This document shows, one piece after another, positions 26,101 through 32,218 of a DNA stretch of 32,218 bases. This DNA comes from an uncultured bacterium. Lineage in GTDB: Bacteria > Actinomycetota > Actinomycetes > S36-B12 > CAIYMF01. Positions within the stretch are counted from its first letter, which is position 1, and the number at the start of each line of letters is the position of its first letter. The position numbers and the translations under genes are program-made. A model generated the notes under the pieces. The model was given only the letters and a program-made list of their open reading frames with translations, had not been told where the DNA came from and did not search any database. Location: contig CAIYMF010000093.1 in NCBI GenBank assembly GCA_903927265.1, forward strand, positions 1 through 32,218, given 5' to 3'.

Positions 26101-27270
26101 CTACGTCAGCATCGCGTCGACACCGCGGCGCTCAAGGCTGCGCGCGATCACAAGTCGTTGAATTTCCGACGTGCCCTCCCAGATGCGATCAACCCGCAAC
26201 TCACGCCACAACCTCTCGGCGGTGTAGGTGCGCATGTAGCCACGGCCGCCGAACACCTGCAGTGCACGATCAGCGCAGCGACCGGCCGCCTCCGAACAAA
26301 ACAACTTGGCCATTGACGCTTTGCCATGCACCAACTTGGGGTCGGCTCCGGAATCGGCGAGGCGTGCCACGTCGAGACCAAGCAGTCGACCAGCAGCAGC
26401 ATCGGCCGCACTGTCGGCCAGAGGGAATGACACACCCTGATGGTCGATGAGTCGAGCACCACCTTGCTCGCGGTTGGCGGCCCAGTCGACGGACTCCGTC
26501 AACAGGCGCTGCATCGCACCCGAACAGCGAGCGGCAATTCCGAGTCGCTCCTCAGTGAACCAGCGGCGCTGTAGGTCGTCGCCATTTCCCACGCCGCCGA
26601 TGATGTCGTCATCAGTGAGTTCGACATCGGTGAATCGCATGGTGGGGTGGCCGTGCGGGTAGTTGTGAGTGAACGGCGGATCATCAACGATCTCGACACC
26701 CGGAGCATCGGCCGGCACCGCGAACAGCGTGCCCACCCGCTCACCGTCGACCTCGGCGTACGCCATCACGATGATCACGGCAGCGACGGAGCCAAAGGTG
26801 ACGAACCATTTCTCGCCATTGAGCACCCACCGTCCCGGTGCTACTCGACGAGCGACGGTCGTGATTCCTGAAGGATCACTACCGGCGTCAATTTCGGTGA
26901 CTGCGTACGCATCATGCAATTCACCGCGCAGTGCAGGGATGAGCCAGCGCTCGACCTGTTCGGGCGTGCCGGCCTTCCACACGTTGTACGCGCTGGGGAT
27001 GTACCACGACACACCGTTGGTAGTACGACCGAATTGCTCTTCAACGAGGAACCACTCCTCATGCGACCAACTGTTGCCGCCGTGTTCGGTCAAGTGCAGC
27101 CCACCTTGTAGTCCGCGCGCCAGAGACTCATCGCGAATCAGTTGCTGATCGGCCGCCGGCAACGGACCACCCGCAAGTTCGGCAGTCACCTCAAGCGGAA
27201 TCAGTACCTCGTCAACGAAGGCGGCAGCGCGATCACGAAGTTCGGCATGCATGCGGTCAGGTGTACTCAC
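26101..27270 (-). CDS. Acyl-CoA dehydrogenase
   Basis: A 389-residue flavoprotein. Middle-domain FAD contacts are in AYAVTEIDAGSDPSGI and WVLNGEKWFVTFGSVAAVIIVMA. The C-terminal helical domain has CADRALQVFGGRGYMRTYTAERLWRELRVDRIWEGTSEIQRLVIARSL, the classical GGxG and IYEGTSEIQ-type signature; the catalytic base position has Trp-Glu-Gly-Thr-Ser-Glu, consistent with an active enzyme. It oxidises an acyl-CoA to the enoyl-CoA. GTG 27270 is chosen for TGGAG six bases upstream; the frame stays open further, across the promoter. First gene of the minus-strand operon with the acyl-CoA synthetase, oxygenase and cupin; divergent from the TetR gene. Confidence 0.92.
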   Translation of the reverse strand: MSTPDRMHAELRDRAAAFVDEVLIPLEVTAELAGGPLPAADQQLIRDESLARGLQGGLHLTEHGGNSWSHEEWFLVEEQFGRTTNGVSWYIPSAYNVWKAGTPEQVERWLIPALRGELHDAYAVTEIDAGSDPSGITTVARRVAPGRWVLNGEKWFVTFGSVAAVIIVMAYAEVDGERVGTLFAVPADAPGVEIVDDPPFTHNYPHGHPTMRFTDVELTDDDIIGGVGNGDDLQRRWFTEERLGIAARCSGAMQRLLTESVDWAANREQGGARLIDHQGVSFPLADSAADAAAGRLLGLDVARLADSGADPKLVHGKASMAKLFCSEAAGRCADRALQVFGGRGYMRTYTAERLWRELRVDRIWEGTSEIQRLVIARSLERRGVDAMLT

Positions 27271-27310
27271 GGGGACTCCAGATCTGCGATGATGAGCGGC
27301 GCAACCACAG

Positions 27311-27330
27311 TATCCTGAACATGCGTTCAG
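27311..27330. promoter_or_regulatory. TetR operator with fused -10 box, divergent promoter
   Basis: CTGAAC-ATGC-GTTCAG (27315-27330) is a 6-4-6 perfect dyad. On plus it is preceded by TAT so that TATCCT (27311-27316) is a -10 box overlapping the operator, with the start inside the dyad. It sits between the acyl-CoA dehydrogenase and tetR starts and can control both. Confidence 0.7.
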
Positions 27331-27355
27331 ATGGAATCCTTTCCTTGGAGGGTGA

Positions 27356-27979
27356 GTGAGTACGACTGAACTCGGCGCCAAGGCACCCGAGGAGCGCCGA
27401 AAGCGCATCTTGGAAGCGACCGTCGCCGTCATTCGCGAGAGAGGCTTCGCCGGAACTCGCGTGTCGGATATCGCCGAGTCAGCGGGCACCTCTCAGGGGC
27501 TTGTGCTGTATCACTTCGGTTCGCTCGCTGGGGCCCTCACCGCGGCACTCACCTCGCTTGAAGATGAATTCTACGTTGAAGTCGATCAGCAGCTCGAGAG
27601 TGCATCAGGGCCGATCGAACGGCTGCGACTCATGGGCGAACTCGGTTCGGGTCAAGGTCCGGCCGTGGGCGACTGGCGACTATGGCTGGAATTGTGGGTG
27701 CGGGCACTTCACGATGACGACGCGCGTACCGCACGCGAATCCCTTGACCGCCGCTGGCGCGCGTCATTGAGCGACGTCATTTCCGAGGGCGTGGCACAAC
27801 AACTGTTCACACCTTCCGATGCCGCCGATTCCGTGGTGCGGCTCGCGTCGCTCATGGACGGCCTGGCCATCCAGTTGGCTCTCGATGATCCTGGCATGAG
27901 CACCCACCGATTCGGTCAACTCTGGCTCGAGGCCGCTTCCTTAGAACTAGGAATACCGCTCGACACACTGCGCGGTTAA
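27356..27979 (+). CDS. TetR-family transcriptional regulator
   Basis: A 207-residue regulator. The N-terminal helix-turn-helix domain covers about 14-60 (RKRILEATVAVIRERGFAGTRVSDIAESAGTSQGLVLYHFGS), a clear TetR signature. The C-terminal ligand domain (LRLMGELGSGQGP ... WLELWVRALHDDDAR ... RRWRASLSDVI) resembles the C-terminal domain shared with BetI-like repressors of choline/betaine genes, a resemblance judged by eye. GTG 27356 follows GGAGGG. Its own promoter overlaps the dyad at 27315, so autoregulation is likely, and the same dyad stands before the aminotransferase gene. Ligand unknown. Confidence 0.9.
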   Translation: MSTTELGAKAPEERRKRILEATVAVIRERGFAGTRVSDIAESAGTSQGLVLYHFGSLAGALTAALTSLEDEFYVEVDQQLESASGPIERLRLMGELGSGQGPAVGDWRLWLELWVRALHDDDARTARESLDRRWRASLSDVISEGVAQQLFTPSDAADSVVRLASLMDGLAIQLALDDPGMSTHRFGQLWLEAASLELGIPLDTLRG

Positions 27980-28024
27980 GCCCGAACTCTTGCTGAGCCG
28001 ACGTTCAAACTGTTAAACTGCCCA

Positions 28025-28044
28025 TATTCTGAACGCCCGTTCAG
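28025..28044 (+). promoter_or_regulatory. TetR operator with fused -10 box before the aminotransferase
   Basis: CTGAAC-GCCC-GTTCAG (28029-28044) is a perfect 6-4-6 dyad. TATTCT (28025-28030) is the -10 box, in the same register as TATCCT at 27311. The start site would be near 28037, inside the operator. Confidence 0.7.
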
Positions 28045-28063
28045 TATCAGGGATGTGAGACCC

Positions 28064-29482
28064 ATGGGCGCACCAGTGCTCCCGAACGCGAGGCCCGGCA
28101 TTGCCGAGAGCCACTTACTACTCAACTTCACTGACGCCGCAGCCTTTCACGATCGGCCACCGAAGGTGATCACTCGCGGCGAGGGCTGCGAGGTGATTGA
28201 TGCTGACGGCCGGCGATTCATCGACGGACTCTCGGGGCTGTTCTGCACGAACCTTGGCCACGACTTCGGGAGCGAGATTGGCGCCGCCATCTCGCAGCAA
28301 CTCTCGCAACTGGTGTTCACGCCCACCTGGTCGCAATCTCACCCGGCTGCCGAAGCGCTCGGTGATCGACTCGCGCAGATCGCCGCGCCCCTCGGTTTGA
28401 CGCGCACGTATCTCACCTTGGGTGGCGGCGAGTCAGTTGAGGCAGCCTGGAAGATTGCCCGACAATGGCATGCCTCCAACGGCGAGCCACAACGCACCAA
28501 GGCCATCGCGCGCGATCTCGCGTATCACGGAACGTCGCTCGGGGCATTGAGTTTCACCGGGCTCGATGACTGCCGCGACCCCTTCATGCCGCTGCCTGTT
28601 CCAGTCACGTTCGTCAGTAACACCAACGCCTACCGGCATCCTCTCGAGCACGACGAGGCCGCGTTTACTGCCGCACTGTTGGCCGAAGTACACGATGCGA
28701 TCATCGCCGCCGGTACCGACCAGGTGGCAATGCTCATCGCCGAGCCCGTTCAAAACTCCGGTGGATCACTCACTCCCCCGGCTGGCTATTGGCAGGGTCT
28801 GCGCGATCTCTGCACGCGCTACGGAATCCTGCTCGTCGCCGACGAGACCATCACCGGCTTCGGGCGCCTGGGCGAATGGTTCGGCTCGATGCGCCTGGGC
28901 GCCGAGCCCGACATGATCACCTTCGCCAAGGGTGCCACCGGTGCGCATGCTCCGTTGGGCGGTGTGATCGTCAGCGACCGCGTTGCCGCACCCTTCGTCA
29001 GCGGTGACGCCTTGTACATGCACGGACTCACATTCAGCGGACACCCACTGACTGCGGTCGCCGCACTCACCGCTTTGGACATCTACGAGCGTGAGGGAGT
29101 CTTCGAGAACGTGCGCGCTCTCGAACCGCGTCTGCACGCAGGCCTCGAGCAACTGCGCTCCATTCCGATGGTGGGCGATGTGCGGGGCGCGGGATTCTTC
29201 TGGGCGCTTGAAATGGTGCGCGACCCCGATACCCGTGACACCTTCACCGAAGACGAGGCCGCCTGGCTTCTGCGCGACGAACTATCGGGTCACATGGATC
29301 GCCTCGGCTTGCTCTGCCGGCTTGACGATCGCGGTGAACCGGTCATTCAAATCTCACCGCCCCTCGTCGCCGATGAGCAGGTACTCGACCGCATCATCAA
29401 CATCGTCGGCGAGGCGGCCGAGAAGGCATGGGCAACATGGATGCGACGCCGTCCCAGTGATGTGAGGTCCGGCGCAGCCTGA
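28064..29482 (+). CDS. Class III (PLP) aminotransferase
   Basis: About 472 residues. The PLP-binding features of omega-amino acid aminotransferases are present: LTLGGGESVEAAWKIARQWH (phosphate-binding turn), YHGTSLGALSFTG, LLVADETITGFGRLGEW (Asp that contacts the pyridine nitrogen), and MITFAKGATGAHAPLGGVIVS with the Schiff-base Lys. It would move an amino group from an omega-amino acid or amine to a keto acid, probably pyruvate. ATG 28064 is preferred, AGGGA upstream; GTG 28055 is in frame. It is controlled by the same dyad as tetR, so it belongs to the catabolic island, but the substrate cannot be named. Confidence 0.9.
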   Translation: MGAPVLPNARPGIAESHLLLNFTDAAAFHDRPPKVITRGEGCEVIDADGRRFIDGLSGLFCTNLGHDFGSEIGAAISQQLSQLVFTPTWSQSHPAAEALGDRLAQIAAPLGLTRTYLTLGGGESVEAAWKIARQWHASNGEPQRTKAIARDLAYHGTSLGALSFTGLDDCRDPFMPLPVPVTFVSNTNAYRHPLEHDEAAFTAALLAEVHDAIIAAGTDQVAMLIAEPVQNSGGSLTPPAGYWQGLRDLCTRYGILLVADETITGFGRLGEWFGSMRLGAEPDMITFAKGATGAHAPLGGVIVSDRVAAPFVSGDALYMHGLTFSGHPLTAVAALTALDIYEREGVFENVRALEPRLHAGLEQLRSIPMVGDVRGAGFFWALEMVRDPDTRDTFTEDEAAWLLRDELSGHMDRLGLLCRLDDRGEPVIQISPPLVADEQVLDRIINIVGEAAEKAWATWMRRRPSDVRSGAA

Positions 29483-29535
29483 GCCATCCGGGTGCCCGAG
29501 GCATCACGATGAAACATCCCTGAACGTGCGCGGTG

Positions 29536-29541
29536 TACGGT
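29536..29541 (+). promoter_or_regulatory. Possible -10 box of the CheB-CheR gene
   Basis: TACGGT lies 21 bases before ATG 29563, with the ribosome binding site GAGGAGA at 29552-29558 in between. The -35 region is not clear. A single half-site CTGAAC (29519-29524) is nearby. Confidence 0.35.
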
Positions 29542-29562
29542 CGAAAGGACCGAGGAGACACC

Positions 29563-32218
29563 ATGACGGCGAAAACGCCGTACGAAATTGGTCGCTCCGA
29601 TCCGTCCCCGGACGCTTTGGGCCGCACCCTCGGCACCGAACAGTCACTAGTGGTAGCAGGTATTGGCGCGTCGGCCGGTGGTCTTGATGCACTCAAGGAA
29701 CTAGCGAGTGAATTAACTCCCGATGGGCGTACCTGCTTTGTGGTCGCGCAGCACCTTGCTCCCGATCACCCCAGCCTCATCGCCGAATTGCTCGACTCCG
29801 CGACGACATTGGCCGTCGTGAGTGCCGGCAAGAACACTCCCCTCACGCCCGATGTGATCATCGTGCCGCCCCCAGATAGCGACATCACGGTCACGGCGAC
29901 CTCAGTGACGGTCCACCCAAGCACCGGCGGTCCCGGGCCAAGCCCGAATATCGACCGCCTCTTCGAGTCCATCGCCGAGGCCTACGGCGAATCCGCCATT
30001 GGCATCGTGCTCAGTGGCACCGGTACCGACGGAGCGCAAGGGTTGCGCGCTATCAAAGCCGCCGGCGGCCTGACATTGGCGCAGGATCCCATCACCGCCA
30101 AGTTCGACGCGATGCCGCAAGCGGCGATCGATGGTGGCGGGGTCGACATCATCGCGTCCGCCGGGGAGATCGGCACCCAACTGCGCGCATTGGTCTCCGC
30201 CGACCAATCAAGCCCTTGGAATCCCCCCACCGCGGCTGCATCACTGGGAGTGCACGACATTCTTACTGTGCTCCAGCAGATGGGAGGTGTGGACTTCTCG
30301 AGTTACCGTCAATCGACCCTGCAGCGCCAAGTCGGTCGACGCATGGTGCTCAAGCATGAGCCCGACATCGAGCGTTACCGCGAACTGCTCGAGAGCGACC
30401 CGGCCGAGGCCGCCACTCTGATCGACAGCATCTTGGTTCCGGTGACTCAGTTCTTCCGTGATCCGGAATCCTTTGACGCCCTCGGGATTCAATTACGTTC
30501 GTACCTTGATCAACGCGCCTCCGGCACGCCACTTCGCGTGTGGGTACCGGGGTGTTCCACTGGCGAAGAGGCCTACTCGCTGGTCATGCTGCTCGATGAC
30601 ATTCTCGACAGTCCCGCCGACCTGAACGAACGCATACAAGTGGTGGCAACGGACTTGTCAGAGCGTTCACTGGCCACGGCCCGCACAGGCGAATACCCCG
30701 CAGGCGCAGCCGCAGCCGTACCGCCCCCATTCCGAGACCGCTATCTCATCGCCTCGACAAGTTCGGTGCGAGTCGCTCCTCGACTACGTGAGTGCGTCGC
30801 CTTCGCCCGACACAACATCGGAGTCGACCCACCGCTGTCGCACATGGACCTCGTGTCAGTTCGCAATGTGCTCATCTACTTCACCGGGGCACTACATGTG
30901 CAGGCACTCGAACTCATCAGCGTTGGCCAGGATCCCGGCTCGCTGCTCTTCCTAGGCTCGTCAGACACGGTGCCCAATGTCGTGACTGCCTATACACCCA
31001 TCGACTCGGCGCATCACATCTACATTCGTAACGGTGAGCGCCCGCGCCGTGACTCGCACGTAGGCTCCCTCTCGTGGACACCCCCACTTGCTGAAGGGCC
31101 CGCTGACGCGCGGCTTGTTCCTTTGGTGGCGGCTGGCACTGATCGCTACCTCGATGTACTTGAGCAACTTGTTTCGAAGCTTGCTGGTCCTAGTCTCGTG
31201 CTCGATGACACACGCAGGTTGGTGGCGGTGGTGGGCGACGTCTCTAGCTTCTGCACACTGCCGGGCGGCGCGGCATCGAATGACGCAATCGCCCTGCTAC
31301 GGCCCGAATTACGGGCCGATGCAAGGGCGCTGCTCTCAATGCTGGGCAGCTCGAATGAGGAGTCTCTCAATCACCTTGTGCGATTCTCACCGGAACAGCA
31401 ACCGGTGCGTTTGCGTATTCGATCGCTCACCGTGGGATTCACTCGCATGCGGGTGCTCTCATTTGAGAACGCAACCGAAGCCGAAGCCGAAGGGCTGGAA
31501 GTCACCGACCCTGAGGTGGTCATCCGGCTCACCGAGCAACTTGATCTCAACGAACGCGAATTGGTGAAGTCGCGGGCCAGATTGGCTCGCAGTGTCGCCG
31601 AGCGCGAGGCGGCAAATGAGGAGACGCGAGCGACCTCGGCGGAACTCCGTGGGGCAGCAAAGGGATTGCAGGCATCGTATGAGGAGCTGGAAACGGCCAA
31701 CGAGGAGATGCTGGTCAGCAACGCCGAACTCGCTGCGCTCAACCATCAATTACAGTGGCAGAGCGAACAACTTCACGTGGCCAATGACAACCTCGAAGGG
31801 GTCCAGGCCGCGACCAACCAAGGCATGGTGCTGATCGACGCGGATCTAAGGATTGTTCGATTCACCCCGCTTGCTGTTCGCACTTTCTCGCTCATGGCCG
31901 ACGACATCGGACGCCCACTCCTCGATATTCCAACGAGCGTTTCGATGCCTCAACTCAAGGAAGCACTGACTTCCGTGGTGAACGGTGGCCCGCGCCGCAG
32001 TATCGAGGCGAAGGGAAGACACGCGACCTACATGCTGCAAGTACTGCCGTATCTCGGCGGTGAAGCACGGACTCCCGGGGCACTTGTCACGCTGACTGAC
32101 GTCAGCGAACTCGCCTCACTGCGCCATCAGGCAGAGACCGCGCTCGGTGATTTGCAACAACTCACGAGCGGACTCGAGCAGCGGGCGCACTTCGACTCAC
32201 TCACAACGCTGATGAATC
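29563..32218 (+). CDS. CheB-CheR-PAS-GGDEF fusion protein (partial)
   Basis: 885 codons are visible and the frame is open at the window end. A CheB methylesterase domain is at about 30-210, with Ser37 in GASAGG, His64 in QHLAPDHP and Asp156 in SGTGTDGA, the full catalytic triad, but no N-terminal receiver domain. A CheR methyltransferase domain is at about 235-490 (TLQRQVGRRM, VTQFFRDPESF, VWVPGCSTGEEAYSL SAM loop, SVRNVLIYF). A Glu-rich coiled coil (about 640-735) and a PAS-like domain (QAATNQGMVLIDADLRIVRF) follow, then HFDSLTTLMN, the usual beginning of a GGDEF domain. It probably senses a signal and feeds into c-di-GMP or histidine-kinase control. No chemotaxis genes are nearby. Confidence 0.88.
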   Translation, partial: MTAKTPYEIGRSDPSPDALGRTLGTEQSLVVAGIGASAGGLDALKELASELTPDGRTCFVVAQHLAPDHPSLIAELLDSATTLAVVSAGKNTPLTPDVIIVPPPDSDITVTATSVTVHPSTGGPGPSPNIDRLFESIAEAYGESAIGIVLSGTGTDGAQGLRAIKAAGGLTLAQDPITAKFDAMPQAAIDGGGVDIIASAGEIGTQLRALVSADQSSPWNPPTAAASLGVHDILTVLQQMGGVDFSSYRQSTLQRQVGRRMVLKHEPDIERYRELLESDPAEAATLIDSILVPVTQFFRDPESFDALGIQLRSYLDQRASGTPLRVWVPGCSTGEEAYSLVMLLDDILDSPADLNERIQVVATDLSERSLATARTGEYPAGAAAAVPPPFRDRYLIASTSSVRVAPRLRECVAFARHNIGVDPPLSHMDLVSVRNVLIYFTGALHVQALELISVGQDPGSLLFLGSSDTVPNVVTAYTPIDSAHHIYIRNGERPRRDSHVGSLSWTPPLAEGPADARLVPLVAAGTDRYLDVLEQLVSKLAGPSLVLDDTRRLVAVVGDVSSFCTLPGGAASNDAIALLRPELRADARALLSMLGSSNEESLNHLVRFSPEQQPVRLRIRSLTVGFTRMRVLSFENATEAEAEGLEVTDPEVVIRLTEQLDLNERELVKSRARLARSVAEREAANEETRATSAELRGAAKGLQASYEELETANEEMLVSNAELAALNHQLQWQSEQLHVANDNLEGVQAATNQGMVLIDADLRIVRFTPLAVRTFSLMADDIGRPLLDIPTSVSMPQLKEALTSVVNGGPRRSIEAKGRHATYMLQVLPYLGGEARTPGALVTLTDVSELASLRHQAETALGDLQQLTSGLEQRAHFDSLTTLMN

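Overview
The window looks like a chromosomal segment of a high-GC Actinomycetota bacterium. The evidence is GC-rich coding sequence with many GTG starts, TANNNT-type -10 boxes placed directly before start codons, a compact SRP RNA beside dnaX and a tRNA-Ser, the dnaX-recR ... lysC-asd neighbourhood known from actinobacteria, and an aspartokinase with an internal start like that of Corynebacterium. I cannot assign a genus.

Layout. 1-4503 is a surface-polysaccharide region: on the minus strand a glycosyltransferase, a UDP-sugar dehydrogenase and an ABC-2 export permease cut by the window edge, with a second glycosyltransferase divergent on the plus strand. A 14-TM type drug-efflux MFS transporter follows and converges on asd-lysC. 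Between lysC and recR sits an accessory gene (AbiEi-like winged helix plus DUF559/Vsr-like nuclease domain) bracketed by two related long palindromes. Then come recR, dnaX, the SRP RNA and tRNA-Ser(GGA), and an array of five 83-bp tandem repeats, each able to form the same hairpin. A LytR_C-domain membrane protein converges on a GAF-GGDEF-EAL c-di-GMP protein.

15.5-29.5 kb is a catabolic island. It holds a dimethylglycine/sarcosine dehydrogenase-like FAD-GcvT protein with a PotA-like ATPase (minus), a divergent PotD-PotB-PotC-like set (plus), a Rieske oxygenase of the glycine-betaine monooxygenase type with a small cupin, an ADP-forming acyl-CoA synthetase, an acyl-CoA dehydrogenase, a TetR regulator and a class III aminotransferase. 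Together these suggest uptake of a methylated or quaternary amine, oxidative N-demethylation, and use of the carbon skeleton through a CoA thioester. The substrate is not determined by the sequence. Two perfect 6-4-6 dyads (CTGAAC-N4-GTTCAG), each fused to a -10 box, mark a likely TetR regulon. The window ends inside a CheB-CheR-PAS-GGDEF fusion protein.

The strongest candidates for something undescribed are the palindrome-flanked nuclease gene, the 83-bp hairpin array, and the TetR-controlled methylamine/acyl-CoA island.
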